Part shown: piece after piece, positions 30,390-39,725 of the stretch
How the letters are laid out: each line of letters starts with the position of its first letter
Numbering within the stretch: the stretch's first letter is position 1
Program-made: the position numbers and the translations under genes
Notes under the pieces: generated by a model
Databases searched by the model: none
What the model saw: only the letters and a program-made list of their open reading frames with translations
Told to the model about the DNA's origin: nothing
From: Bacteroidota bacterium
GTDB taxonomy: Bacteria; Bacteroidota; Bacteroidia; JABEUT01
Assembly (NCBI GenBank): GCA_013285655.1
Contig: JABDHI010000023.1
Location: 1 to 41,915 of the forward strand
Direction of reading: 5' to 3'
DNA: 41,915 nucleotides

Positions 30390-32759
30390 TTGAAAACCCT
30401 AGTACGCATATTTCTCTTACTTCTTTGTCCGCTAACCACTTTATTTGCTCAGACCCATAAGGCTGATTCATTGAAAACAGTAATTACTCGTCAGAAAGAC
30501 GATACAAGCAAAGTAAATACACTTTTATCCTTAGCGGCAGAACTTGAAACCAACACCCCCGATAGTTCACTCCTCCTTAGTAAACAAGCCCTTGCAATAT
30601 CACGTAAAGCAAACTGGCAAAAAGGTATTGTAGGCGCCATATATGATGTAGGAGTATATACATATGTAAAAGGAGATTTGAATACTGCACGGCTATACAT
30701 TGATAGTGCATTGACGTATAGCAATATGTATAAAAACACCAAAAGACTTAATTCTATTTACAATATGCTTGGCAACATTGCATCTGACCAGGATAAATAT
30801 GCTCAGGGGCTCGATTACTACTTTAAAGCCCTGGCATTGGACTCTATGGGAAATAAAAAAGCAGTTGGGGACCTTTACAATAATATTGGCTTGAATTATG
30901 GAGAGTTGGGCAACTATGTTAAGGCAGAAGAGTATTACTTCAAGGGAATGCGCTTATATGAAGAAGCTAACGATCAGGAAGGAATAGCCAGCATATGCAC
31001 CAACTTGGGAAACCTGTATGATTTGGAAGGCGATCACAAAAAAGGGCTTACAACTAAATTAAAGGCACTTAAAATTGACAGTGCACTTCATAACAATGAG
31101 AACTTAATATTAGATTATCAAACTGTTGGCAATGGATTTCTATTAAACAGAGATTTCGTTAATGCTCTCGAATACAATTACAGGTCGGTAGGCTTAGCAG
31201 CTAAGATGGGCATAGAATCTCAAATATATGCCTCATACTCCAACATTGGCGATGCATTTGTGGCATTTTATGATTCTGATAGCACCCATTCAGGAATTAA
31301 CTATACAATTAATGGCAGCAGGAAGCATGTTACTCATGATGCCTTACTGGATTCTGCACTCTTCAACGAAAAAAGATGTATCTATTATGCCAATAAAGCT
31401 AATAGCCGGTCAAACCTTATAAATGCATATGAAAGTATTGGAGATGTATATTCTTCCCAAAAGGATTTTAAGCATGCCCTTACTTTCTACCAAACTGCAT
31501 ACAACCTTGCAGATAGCTTAGGAATATTGCAAGAAAAGATGCATGAGTCTCAGGTACTGGGGCGCGCATATGCCGCACTCGGCAATTATGAAGCAGCCAC
31601 AAAATACCTTAACAATGCACTAAAATTAAAAGATTCACTTTACGGAGTAGAGAAACAAAAAACCATTGGCAATATAGAAGCACAATTTGTTTTTGACAAA
31701 CGGTTACTAGAGCAGAAGAAAGAAAATGAGAAAGAGCAGGCAGTAGCAAATGAACAGCAAAAAAGGCAGAAATATGTTATTGCTACCATTTCACTCGGAT
31801 TGGGTATCGTATTAATTTTCTTAACTCTTCTTTTCAGGCGATACAGGTTAACCAACAGGCAAAAGCGAATTATTGAAAAGCAAAAGAAAGAAGTAGATGC
31901 TGCTTATGGCCAGTTAAATAACGCCCATGCCCAGTTGCAGGAAAAAGATAAAGACATTACTGATAGTATTGCTTATGCCCGAAAAATACAAAGTGCAATA
32001 CTTCCAATCGAAGAATCGATGCAGGAACAAATAGGCGACTGCTTTGTGCTTTATAAACCAAGAGACGTTGTGAGCGGAGACTTTTATTGGTGCCACACTG
32101 TTGGTACCAGGTCGATATTTGCAGTGGTAGATTGCACCGGACATGGCGTACCGGGTGCATTTATGAGTATGATTGGCAATAGTATACTTAACCAGGTAGT
32201 AATTGAAAATAAAGCAACTGAGGCGTCTGACATATTAAACCAGATGCGAAATAATTTGCTTAAGCAGTTGCAGCAAAAAGGGCAGGAATCTGTTTCGCGC
32301 GATGGCATGGATATGGCTGTATGTATATGGGACAAGGCTAAGAACGTATTGCAATATGCAGGTGCAAACAATTCTCTTTATTTTGTGCGTAAAAATATAA
32401 ATACTGAACCCTCACAGAACCTCAGACAACGGCCACATGGTATTGATTTATTAGAAATATTGCCTGACAAACAGCCGATAGGCTATCAAGAAGGTAAAAT
32501 GGAATCGAGCTTTACTACACATACCATTCAACTGAAAAAGAATGACCTGATATATATTGCATCTGATGGATACCAGGACCAGTTTGGCGGAGAAAAGAAT
32601 AAAAAATTTACATCACGTGCTTTCAGAGACCTATTGGTTTCAATGGCCGATAAACCCATTGATAAGCAAAAACAGATACTTAATGGTACCATAGAAACCT
32701 GGAAAGGAGCTTATGCCCAAACTGATGATATTTGTGTAATGGGAATAAGAATATTCTGA
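30390..32759 (+). CDS. TPR-SpoIIE (PP2C) membrane phosphatase
   Basis: 789 residues from a TTG at 30390, chosen because it directly precedes a good signal sequence (MKTLVRIFLLLLCPLTTLFA) and follows a -7 box at 30362-30369; the longer frame from 30342 overlaps a terminator. A periplasmic region with about ten TPR repeats (about 60-440) leads to a membrane span (ATISLGLGIVLIFLTLLF, about 475-495), a coiled coil and a cytoplasmic PP2C domain with SGDFYWC, VDCTGHGVPGAFMSMIG and ASDGYQDQFGGEKNKKF. The TPRs probably sense envelope partners and pass the signal to the phosphatase. Its output domain is a paralogue of that at 7240-8463. Confidence 0.9.
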   Translation: MKTLVRIFLLLLCPLTTLFAQTHKADSLKTVITRQKDDTSKVNTLLSLAAELETNTPDSSLLLSKQALAISRKANWQKGIVGAIYDVGVYTYVKGDLNTARLYIDSALTYSNMYKNTKRLNSIYNMLGNIASDQDKYAQGLDYYFKALALDSMGNKKAVGDLYNNIGLNYGELGNYVKAEEYYFKGMRLYEEANDQEGIASICTNLGNLYDLEGDHKKGLTTKLKALKIDSALHNNENLILDYQTVGNGFLLNRDFVNALEYNYRSVGLAAKMGIESQIYASYSNIGDAFVAFYDSDSTHSGINYTINGSRKHVTHDALLDSALFNEKRCIYYANKANSRSNLINAYESIGDVYSSQKDFKHALTFYQTAYNLADSLGILQEKMHESQVLGRAYAALGNYEAATKYLNNALKLKDSLYGVEKQKTIGNIEAQFVFDKRLLEQKKENEKEQAVANEQQKRQKYVIATISLGLGIVLIFLTLLFRRYRLTNRQKRIIEKQKKEVDAAYGQLNNAHAQLQEKDKDITDSIAYARKIQSAILPIEESMQEQIGDCFVLYKPRDVVSGDFYWCHTVGTRSIFAVVDCTGHGVPGAFMSMIGNSILNQVVIENKATEASDILNQMRNNLLKQLQQKGQESVSRDGMDMAVCIWDKAKNVLQYAGANNSLYFVRKNINTEPSQNLRQRPHGIDLLEILPDKQPIGYQEGKMESSFTTHTIQLKKNDLIYIASDGYQDQFGGEKNKKFTSRAFRDLLVSMADKPIDKQKQILNGTIETWKGAYAQTDDICVMGIRIF

Positions 32760-32762
32760 TAT

Positions 32763-33977
32763 CTATTTCTTGTCGGTTTTAAAATAGCCTTTGTCATAGG
32801 CATCACAATACTCTTTATAATATCGATTTGTATCAGCCAAGGTTTTTTCAGAATAATCTAATAACAGTTTCTCATCTATTTTTTCAACATTAGCAAAATC
32901 TATTAAAGCATCTGCTATTGCTGATCCCTCGCGCCCTGCTCCTCGCAAATTACTCCAGGCACAAACAGCAGCCATATCTTCCAGTATATTTTTTAGCTTC
33001 TTTGTATTTCCGCTGAACAAGGTATAATCAATTCTGTCGGCAGTAGGTTGCAATTCTTTTAAAACAAAGTTACGCTTACCCACGTTTATACTGGCAAGCA
33101 AAGCAGGCGGGGCTGACAATGTACGTTTCTGCACTTCCACAACCCTATCACCTTCTGTCTTCCATTTAGGTTGCTTTACTTTCACATAAGGTTCAAGGCA
33201 TGATGGCAAAGCCTCTTTCAAATCAAGCAAAAAGTGTCCATAGGGCTTACCTCTGCCTTCCACCAATATGGCATATCTCTGTATTCCAAGGCTCGATGTT
33301 CCTGCAATTCGAAATGCAATGTCCTTTACTTTAAAAAAATCAGGATTAGTAGTCCCCTTTGCCCAATGTTTTAAATGAGCCTCTACCTTTTCTTTTACAT
33401 CATCAGTAATAGCTAATGTATGAATATCATCTATCAATATTTTCAGACCTTTCTTCTTCTTTATAGTCTTCTGTGTTAAAAAATCAACCCTACTTCTATC
33501 ACGGACTCTCTCCAAAAATCGTCTCATCACTCCACGTGTTGTTTCAGACTCCAGTTGGCGAATGTATCCTTCCCCCAGATTCTCAAAATATGTAGTAATA
33601 AATGTTTTACATAAAAGCCGCGCTTCCTTTTTACCAAGCCTCAAATTATCTGCCGATATCATTATACTGCTAAGCATCCTTGTCATATCTATCAACACGG
33701 GGCCCAGCAAGGCTTCATCAAAGTCGTTCACCCCAAAATAGGTCAGCCGGTTATCTGCCTTATAGCTACCCATATTTTCAAGGTGCAGATCTCCGCATAA
33801 CCACACCCGTGGAGAGTTGTATAAAAACGAGTTAGCTGGTATATCGGCATATAATATATGTGGTATAGCTCGGTAGAAACGATACTTATCAATACGCATA
33901 GCCTTATACTTTAGCTTCAGTAATTCAGGAATGCGCCCGCTATTGTATTCTTTTATTTTTTTTACAGTTTCGTTCAT
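32763..33977 (-). CDS. DUF2252-family protein, kinase-fold-like
   Basis: 404 residues. The family signature is clear: YRAIPHILYADIP, VWLCGDLHLENMGSY and LTYFGVNDFDEALLGPVLIDMTRML, later LGIQRYAILVEGRG and VGKRNFVLKELQP and a C-terminal end with YCDAYDKGYFK. GDLHLEN and NDFDEA resemble the catalytic (D, N) and metal-binding (D) motifs of aminoglycoside phosphotransferase-like kinases, so a small-molecule kinase role is plausible, but the substrate is unknown. It lies 4 bases beyond the TPR-phosphatase, convergently. Confidence 0.88.
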   Translation of the reverse strand: MNETVKKIKEYNSGRIPELLKLKYKAMRIDKYRFYRAIPHILYADIPANSFLYNSPRVWLCGDLHLENMGSYKADNRLTYFGVNDFDEALLGPVLIDMTRMLSSIMISADNLRLGKKEARLLCKTFITTYFENLGEGYIRQLESETTRGVMRRFLERVRDRSRVDFLTQKTIKKKKGLKILIDDIHTLAITDDVKEKVEAHLKHWAKGTTNPDFFKVKDIAFRIAGTSSLGIQRYAILVEGRGKPYGHFLLDLKEALPSCLEPYVKVKQPKWKTEGDRVVEVQKRTLSAPPALLASINVGKRNFVLKELQPTADRIDYTLFSGNTKKLKNILEDMAAVCAWSNLRGAGREGSAIADALIDFANVEKIDEKLLLDYSEKTLADTNRYYKEYCDAYDKGYFKTDKK

Positions 33978-34130
33978 ATATTACTTATCTATTTGTGAGT
34001 AACAGTTACAGTCTATACCTATACTTACTGCACCATAAAACGCAGAGGCCTGTTAAATACGAATATACTAACATACAACCAAATACTATACTGAATGGGA
34101 TATAAAATGAATTATCTTATGCTTTTTACA

Positions 34131-34138
34131 TAGCTTTG
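34131..34138 (+). promoter_or_regulatory. -7 box TAGCTTTG
   Basis: TAnnTTTG match ending 25 bases before the methyltransferase start at 34164. The rest of the 186-base gap to the DUF2252 start holds nothing else that I can support. Confidence 0.45.
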
Positions 34139-34163
34139 TTAGCTTACATCCATTACCAATACT

Positions 34164-34883
34164 ATGTCCTTAAAAAGAAAAGCTTTTAAAAAGCTAATGC
34201 CTCCGCCTGTTAGTGTAAGGCATTCTGAATATTCTATGCTTTTCTCGGCGGATGATGATCTCGGTAAGCCATCCGGCACATTGATCGATATAGCATTACG
34301 TTCAGCAAAAGATGCCGTAGAAATAGATTTGACTGATATAGCACAGAGGACCGAGCAAGGGCATTTTTTAAATGTATGGCCTGGTGAGCACTATAAACTA
34401 ATTGCCAGCCTAATTAAAACCTTAAAGCCTAAAGTAATTATAGAGATCGGTACTGAAAAAGGGCTATCAGCTTTATGTATTAAAAAGTACATGCCTGCTG
34501 ATTCGAAACTGGTAACGTTTGACATTATATCGTGGAAAAAATACCCCGGAGGGGCATACCTTGAACAAAAAGATTTTGCTGATGGAAACTTCATTCAGTA
34601 TACTGATGACTTATCGACAAAAGAAGGAGTATTAAAACATATAGACCTTTTAAAGAATGCAGATTTAATTTTTGTGGATGCAGCAAAAGACGGAGCACAG
34701 GAACAAAGGTTTATAGATAATTTCAGAACAATACAATTCAACCGCCCGCCCTTTATAATTTTTGACGATATCCGCCTTTGGAACATGTTAAAAATATGGA
34801 GAGAAATATCTTTACCTAAACTTGATGTTACTTCGTTCGGGCATTGGTCTGGCACAGGGCTTGTAGAGTGGAAAAACCAATGA
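34164..34883 (+). CDS. class I SAM-dependent methyltransferase-like protein (CmcI-type)
   Basis: 239 residues. The Rossmann-type motif I VIIEIGTEKGLSAL, the acidic strand KLVTFDI and motif DLIFVDAAKDG match O-methyltransferase or CmcI/cephalosporin-hydroxylase-like SAM proteins. There is no signal peptide. It opens the polysaccharide gene block and may methylate a sugar, but this is inference. The end (FGHWSGTGLVEWKNQ) is well formed. Confidence 0.8.
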   Translation: MSLKRKAFKKLMPPPVSVRHSEYSMLFSADDDLGKPSGTLIDIALRSAKDAVEIDLTDIAQRTEQGHFLNVWPGEHYKLIASLIKTLKPKVIIEIGTEKGLSALCIKKYMPADSKLVTFDIISWKKYPGGAYLEQKDFADGNFIQYTDDLSTKEGVLKHIDLLKNADLIFVDAAKDGAQEQRFIDNFRTIQFNRPPFIIFDDIRLWNMLKIWREISLPKLDVTSFGHWSGTGLVEWKNQ

Positions 34884-35043
34884 CAACTTAAATAATGGCT
34901 TGCCGACATTCAACATTTAACTGTGTACAAACAGTTAGTTAACAATAATTTACAGTTTAATAAATTTATATTTTTACAAATAAGTAAAACCTGCAAGAAA
35001 CGTTGAATATATTGACGATTAGCCATTTAATTTTTATGTGATT

Positions 35044-36318
35044 GTGAGCAAAATTTCTTTTTTTAAGTCAGATTTTGCAAAAAACATTTTTACCCTGGTT
35101 AGTGCCACAGCTTTAGCCCAGGTTATAAACTTTGGCTTTAATGTTTTTTTAACCCGCATATATACGCCTGCCTCATTCGGTGCTTTATCAATTTTCACTT
35201 CGCTTGTAGGTTTTATTTTAGTGGTAGCAAGTGGCAAGTATGATATTGCGCTGGTGGTAGCAACTGACCGAGATGAAGCTAAAGGGCTATTAACCGTTGG
35301 TACGTGGTTAACTTTTATATCGGCATTAGTATGCCTTATTGCATCATGGGTTATATATATGGTGCCCATTCATTTTTACGACCAAAGTGTAGTACGCAAC
35401 TGGCTCTATTTGATTCCTGTAGCTGTAATATTCTTAAGCCTTTTCCAATTATTCTGGATGTGGAACGTACGCGAAAAAAAATTCAAGACGGTATCTTTTA
35501 TACGGCCTCTTGAGGCATTTATAAATAATGGGTTATGTATTTTATTGAAAGGATATCAAGCAACCGGATTATTACTAGGCTCTCTGGCAGGCCAGTTTGT
35601 ATCGATGCTACTTATAACCGGTATATCGCTACAAGGCGAAGGCATTGGCCTATTTGCTCACCACATCAAAAAACTCAAAACTTTATCAGTTAAATATGCC
35701 GAGTTTCCTAGAATAAATATTTTACAAGGCATAATAGATACATTACAGATTAGCATTCTTGTTCTAATTGCATCGGCCTATTTTCCTGCAGCCGAAATTG
35801 GCTACTATGCACTTTGTATGCGCATCTTGCAGGTTCCTATGCGCCTTATTGTTTTACCCTTTTCACACGTTTTCTTTGCTGAAGCGTCAGAAGCCCTTCG
35901 CGATGGCCGAGACCTTTATCAGTTAGTTAAACGCTCTACCTATCAAATTGGCATTTGGACGGTTGCCTTGCCGATTGTACTTATTACCGGTGGTGCATTT
36001 ATCTTTAAGTTGATATTTGGTGCAGAATGGTACACTGCCGGAATTTATGCAGGCGTTTTATCGCCCTGGATATTCCTTGATATCATTAGGGCTCCAATAG
36101 CCCAGGTAGCTTCCATCTTAGGCAGGCAGAAACAAATTTTATTCCTATCTGTTCTGTCAAGTGCAATTTTATTAATTACAGTTGTTACTAATGTGGCTCT
36201 TCATTCAAGCTTTGTTATCCTATTATCATGTGTATCGGCTACGCAATGCCTAATGACGGCTTTAATTATATTTACCATCTTTAAAATGGCAAAAAAAGCC
36301 GCTCCAACAAAAGCCTGA
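35044..36318 (+). CDS. Wzx-type polysaccharide flippase
   Basis: About 424 residues with 12-14 membrane spans, beginning SKISFFKSDFAKNIFTLVSATALAQVINFG and then LTRIYTPASFGALSIF, the MATE/PST-like start of oligosaccharide flippases. GTG codons at 35038 and 35044 are both possible; 35044 gives the more usual N-terminus. It moves lipid-linked glycan across the inner membrane. The next gene (GT17) follows after 4 bases, so both are in the operon. Confidence 0.9.
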   Translation: MSKISFFKSDFAKNIFTLVSATALAQVINFGFNVFLTRIYTPASFGALSIFTSLVGFILVVASGKYDIALVVATDRDEAKGLLTVGTWLTFISALVCLIASWVIYMVPIHFYDQSVVRNWLYLIPVAVIFLSLFQLFWMWNVREKKFKTVSFIRPLEAFINNGLCILLKGYQATGLLLGSLAGQFVSMLLITGISLQGEGIGLFAHHIKKLKTLSVKYAEFPRINILQGIIDTLQISILVLIASAYFPAAEIGYYALCMRILQVPMRLIVLPFSHVFFAEASEALRDGRDLYQLVKRSTYQIGIWTVALPIVLITGGAFIFKLIFGAEWYTAGIYAGVLSPWIFLDIIRAPIAQVASILGRQKQILFLSVLSSAILLITVVTNVALHSSFVILLSCVSATQCLMTALIIFTIFKMAKKAAPTKA

Positions 36319-36322
36319 GGCA

Positions 36323-37186
36323 ATGATATACGATTGTTTTACTTTTTTTAATGAATTGGATATTCTTGAAATTCGTTTGAATATACTGAACGAAGTGGTA
36401 GATAAGTTTGTGCTTGTCGAAGCTACACGTACGCACCAGGGCAAAGAGAAACCACTCTATTTTACTAACAATAAGGCCCGATTTGAGAAGTTTGCTAATA
36501 AGATCATTCATATTGTTGTTGATACTTACCCCAATACCGATGATAAGTCGGCATGGGTATATGAACGCCACCAGCGCAATATGATACAAGAGGGTTTAAA
36601 GAAATGCGCGCCTGATGATGTGATAATGGTATCGGACGTAGATGAAATACCCAAACCTAAAGCAGTTAAAGAATTTGCCCAGACTTCGGGGATAAAGATA
36701 TTTTACCAGCGCATGTACAACTATTATGTGAACTGCATAAATAATTCAAATAGCGATACATACCGTTGGCAAGGCACTGTAATGTGCAGGATTAAAGATA
36801 ATTTAAGCCCACAGGAAATGCGATGGCTCAGTATTATATACGCAGGCAAGTTTAGCACTCGTTTGCAGGCAAGTTTACTTTGCAAAATGCGCTTACTATG
36901 GTGGCAAATTAAAAAAGGGAAAAGATTGGTACCTGTGTTAGATGGCGGATGGCACTTTACATATTTAGGCGGTGTAGATATAATTATTAAAAAGCTGGAA
37001 GCCTTTGCCCATACCGAATACAACAAGGATGAATACAAGAACGCCGCAACTATAGAACAGGCTTTAAAAGAAGGCAAGGATATATTTGGCCGTGGGTATA
37101 CATATAGGTTTGTTCCGCTTGATGATTCCTTCCCGAAATATATATTACAAAATAAGGACCGTTACAAAGCACTTATAAAAGAATGA
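36323..37186 (+). CDS. glycosyltransferase family 17-like protein
   Basis: 287 residues. The start MIYDCFTFFNELDILEIRLNIL and VDKFVLVEATRTHQGKEKPLYF are typical of GT17, the family of eukaryotic beta-1,4-mannosyl-glycoprotein GlcNAc-transferase (MGAT3). VMVSDVDEIPKP is the likely DxD motif for metal-nucleotide binding, and DGGWHFTYLGG is a further conserved segment. It should add a sugar, probably GlcNAc, to a surface glycan. It lies 4 bases after the flippase gene. Confidence 0.9.
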   Translation: MIYDCFTFFNELDILEIRLNILNEVVDKFVLVEATRTHQGKEKPLYFTNNKARFEKFANKIIHIVVDTYPNTDDKSAWVYERHQRNMIQEGLKKCAPDDVIMVSDVDEIPKPKAVKEFAQTSGIKIFYQRMYNYYVNCINNSNSDTYRWQGTVMCRIKDNLSPQEMRWLSIIYAGKFSTRLQASLLCKMRLLWWQIKKGKRLVPVLDGGWHFTYLGGVDIIIKKLEAFAHTEYNKDEYKNAATIEQALKEGKDIFGRGYTYRFVPLDDSFPKYILQNKDRYKALIKE

Positions 37187-37210
37187 TTCCTCCACTTACC
37201 CTGACCCTAA

Positions 37211-38503
37211 ATGAATATAGCCGAAAATAAGCAAGGTGCCCTTAGATTAAAAGGGCTGTCGTACTTAATCTTATTTTTCTTTTGCTACGAAAGTTGCTCA
37301 CCTGCTCTTAGAGTTTTTCTTATTGGCGGCAATGCAATGAATGGGTTACTCCAAACTATAGTTACCATAATGCCGGATATACTTTTTGCTGCAGTGGTTG
37401 TTTGTGCGGCAATAAAATATTTTAAAGGAGAAAAAATCACATTGCTATTTTTTGATAAGCTGGTATTGTTCTACATTTTTTTCAATCTCGTTTATGGCAC
37501 CATTTTATCGAACCTTTTTATAGCCGCACAGGGGTTTAGGATAACCTATATGCCGGTTATTTTTTATTTCATAGGGCGTTTGTACAATAAACAAAAACCG
37601 GAATTAGCTTCAGCCACCACACATTCCATTTTTTCGTGGTTCATTATTTTTGGCATGCTGGGCTTAGTTTTTCACTTCTTGTTTACAGGGGTCGAAGCTT
37701 CTTTAATACAATCGACTAACCATTTACAAACGGCCTATTTTATTCCCCGTATGGGCGGGTTCTTTCTTACGCCTGTCCTATTTGGTACTGCTATGACGAT
37801 TACCTGCATCTATTTCTATTACAGGTTGTTTACAAACAAGTCATCACTAAACTATTTATTTATTGCCTTAACGTGGGCCTGTATTTTCCTAAGCGTATCA
37901 CGGGGGCCTATCATGGCATTTTTTCTAGGTTTTATATTGTTGTCGTTAATTTTTAAAGAGTGGAAGAAAACACTGGCAGTCATTATTATTATTGCTGTAA
38001 CATCCGCTACACTTTCCTTAATTCTTACAGGGTCATTAAATATACTTACCTGGCTATTCAGTTCTACTGCCGATACATTAAGTATGGGCCAGGGTATTAC
38101 GCGGGTTGAACTATGGAGGCGTTCGTGGCACGACTTCGTTCAAAGGCCATATGGTTATGGGCTTGGGCATGCAGGAGCAACGGCTGTGCGCTACCTTAAA
38201 GGTACTGATACCCCCGCTGCTGTTTATACTACTGATGGTTGGTTTTTGAAAATAGCTTGTGAAACGGGAATTGCAGGACTTCTATCGTACCTCGCTCTGG
38301 CTCTTTATTATTTGGTATTAGTAAAGAAAAACCTGTCAACGCATAGGTACTCGTTGTTTTCATTTGTTACCGTACTTTTTATAATGGTAAATGCTCAGGC
38401 AGTAGTGGCTAACATTTATGATTTCTACCCAACCATTAGTTTGTTTTGGTTATTAATGGGATATTCAATTAATATAATTGAGCAAAAACAAGTTAATGAG
38501 TAG
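37211..38503 (+). CDS. O-antigen ligase/polymerase (Wzy/WaaL-type)
   Basis: 430 residues with about 11 membrane spans. The conserved Wzy_C-like region is ISVSRGPIMAFFLGF-like (LSVSRGP) followed by the large periplasmic loop with RSWHDFVQRPYGYGLGHAG and DGWFLKIACETGIAGLLSYL. Such proteins join or polymerise surface glycans using lipid-linked donors in the periplasm. Its last codons overlap the start of the next glycosyltransferase (38496), hence coupled. Confidence 0.88.
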   Translation: MNIAENKQGALRLKGLSYLILFFFCYESCSPALRVFLIGGNAMNGLLQTIVTIMPDILFAAVVVCAAIKYFKGEKITLLFFDKLVLFYIFFNLVYGTILSNLFIAAQGFRITYMPVIFYFIGRLYNKQKPELASATTHSIFSWFIIFGMLGLVFHFLFTGVEASLIQSTNHLQTAYFIPRMGGFFLTPVLFGTAMTITCIYFYYRLFTNKSSLNYLFIALTWACIFLSVSRGPIMAFFLGFILLSLIFKEWKKTLAVIIIIAVTSATLSLILTGSLNILTWLFSSTADTLSMGQGITRVELWRRSWHDFVQRPYGYGLGHAGATAVRYLKGTDTPAAVYTTDGWFLKIACETGIAGLLSYLALALYYLVLVKKNLSTHRYSLFSFVTVLFIMVNAQAVVANIYDFYPTISLFWLLMGYSINIIEQKQVNE

Positions 38504-39416
38504 CCCCGGAATAAGCGTAATAATAGTAAGCTACAATGCATTTGATTATTTAGACAAGTGCCTAAGTTCGTTATTGTTACAGAAAGGGGTTGACGTTGAA
38601 ATTATTGTTGTGGATAATAATTCAAAGGATGAGACGGTAAGCTCCATTAAAACTAAGTACCCTGAAATAAAATTGATAGCTTCCTCTATTAATTTAGGGT
38701 TTTCCGGAGGCAATAACCTAGGTATAAGAGAAGCAACAAAAGATGTGGTTTTATTACTTAACCCGGATACAGAATTACCGGAAAGCGATACCTTGGTTAA
38801 AATGAGAAATTACCTTATTGCTAACCCAAATATTGGTATTCTGGCTCCTTACCTTTTGAATACTGATGGAACTTTCCAATCCTCTTTCTGGAGTTTCCCC
38901 AAGCCATCAGATATTTTACTCGAATTGTTTTACTTGCACAGAATACAAAAAAACAATGCTTCGGCCTCGCCTACTCAAGTACCAGCTGCATCTGGTGCAG
39001 CATTATGCCTAACTAAAGAAACTGCCGATAAGTTAAATGGCTTGGATTCCAATATGTTTTGGATGGAAGACACTGACCTATGTTTTAGGGTAACTCTGGT
39101 GGGGAAACAAGTGGTCTATCATCCGGGCATTAAAATTATACATCACGGCGGCAAAAGCTCGGTGAACAATTACTCTATAAGCATACCTAACCAGGTAATA
39201 AGTAAGATAAAGTACTTTAGGAAGAATAGCTCCTGGTTAGCTTTTATTGCCAGTGATATTTTAAGTTTCCTTTTCATTTTAAGCCGCTTGGCAATATTTA
39301 CCTTGCTTTCCTTATCGGTAAATAAGATGTTTAAACTAAAGACAAAAGCTTATTTTGTTGCATTAAAGGGGTATTTCAGCTATAATTTTGGTGGAAATAA
39401 AGAAATAATCAGTTAA
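38496..39416 (+). CDS. family 2 glycosyltransferase (rhamnosyltransferase-like)
   Basis: 306 residues from the ATG at 38496, which overlaps the stop of the polymerase gene by 8 bases; a TTG at 38478 is less likely. The GT-A domain has ISVIIVSYNAFDYLDKCL, VVDNNSKDETV, NLGFSGGNNLGIREA, NPDTELP and FWMEDTDLCFRV, then a C-terminal amphipathic or membrane-associated helix (SFLFILSRLAIFTLLSL). The pattern is that of WbbL-type rhamnosyltransferases. It transfers a sugar from a nucleotide donor at the cytoplasmic side of the membrane. Confidence 0.93.
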   Translation: MSSPGISVIIVSYNAFDYLDKCLSSLLLQKGVDVEIIVVDNNSKDETVSSIKTKYPEIKLIASSINLGFSGGNNLGIREATKDVVLLLNPDTELPESDTLVKMRNYLIANPNIGILAPYLLNTDGTFQSSFWSFPKPSDILLELFYLHRIQKNNASASPTQVPAASGAALCLTKETADKLNGLDSNMFWMEDTDLCFRVTLVGKQVVYHPGIKIIHHGGKSSVNNYSISIPNQVISKIKYFRKNSSWLAFIASDILSFLFILSRLAIFTLLSLSVNKMFKLKTKAYFVALKGYFSYNFGGNKEIIS

Positions 39417-39480
39417 AAACAGCTCCAAAGAATTATTTCGCACATTTTCCTAAAAAATTTCATAGTAATGTCTAAATTCT

Positions 39481-39488
39481 TATCTTTG
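39481..39488 (+). promoter_or_regulatory. -7 box TATCTTTG of the tRNA pair
   Basis: TAnnTTTG, 32 bases before tRNA-Pro. Confidence 0.5.
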
Positions 39489-39520
39489 CGCCCTTCTAAA
39501 AAAGTTCTATCTTATAGTAT

Positions 39521-39595
39521 CGGGGTGTAGCGTAGTCTGGTTATCGCGCCTGCTTTGGGAGCAGGAGGTCGTCAGTTCGAATCTGGCCACCCCGA
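39521..39595 (+). tRNA. tRNA-Pro (anticodon TGG)
   Basis: Acceptor CGGGGTG pairs with CACCCCG, discriminator A at 39595. Anticodon arm CCTGC-TTTGGGA-GCAGG gives TGG. The T arm contains GTTCGAATC. Confidence 0.97.
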
Positions 39596-39616
39596 CTGGG
39601 GCTATAAAAATTAACT

Positions 39617-39690
39617 GATCCCGTAGCTCAGTTGGATAGAGCAACAGATTTCTAATCTGTCGGTCATGAGTTCGAATCTCGTCGGGATCA
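39617..39690 (+). tRNA. tRNA-Arg (anticodon TCT)
   Basis: Acceptor GATCCCG pairs with CGGGATC, discriminator A at 39690. Anticodon arm ACAGA-TTTCTAA-TCTGT gives TCT. Only 21 bases after tRNA-Pro, so probably cotranscribed. Confidence 0.97.
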
Positions 39691-39725
39691 CTGGTTTTAG
39701 AAGAGTACCACTCATACTAAATATC

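Noticed and set aside
39666-39725. ATG start of the GT-C-like protein inside tRNA-Arg
   Set aside because: The frame runs through the tRNA T arm and gives a polar N-terminus; a TTG at 39726 gives a normal membrane start.
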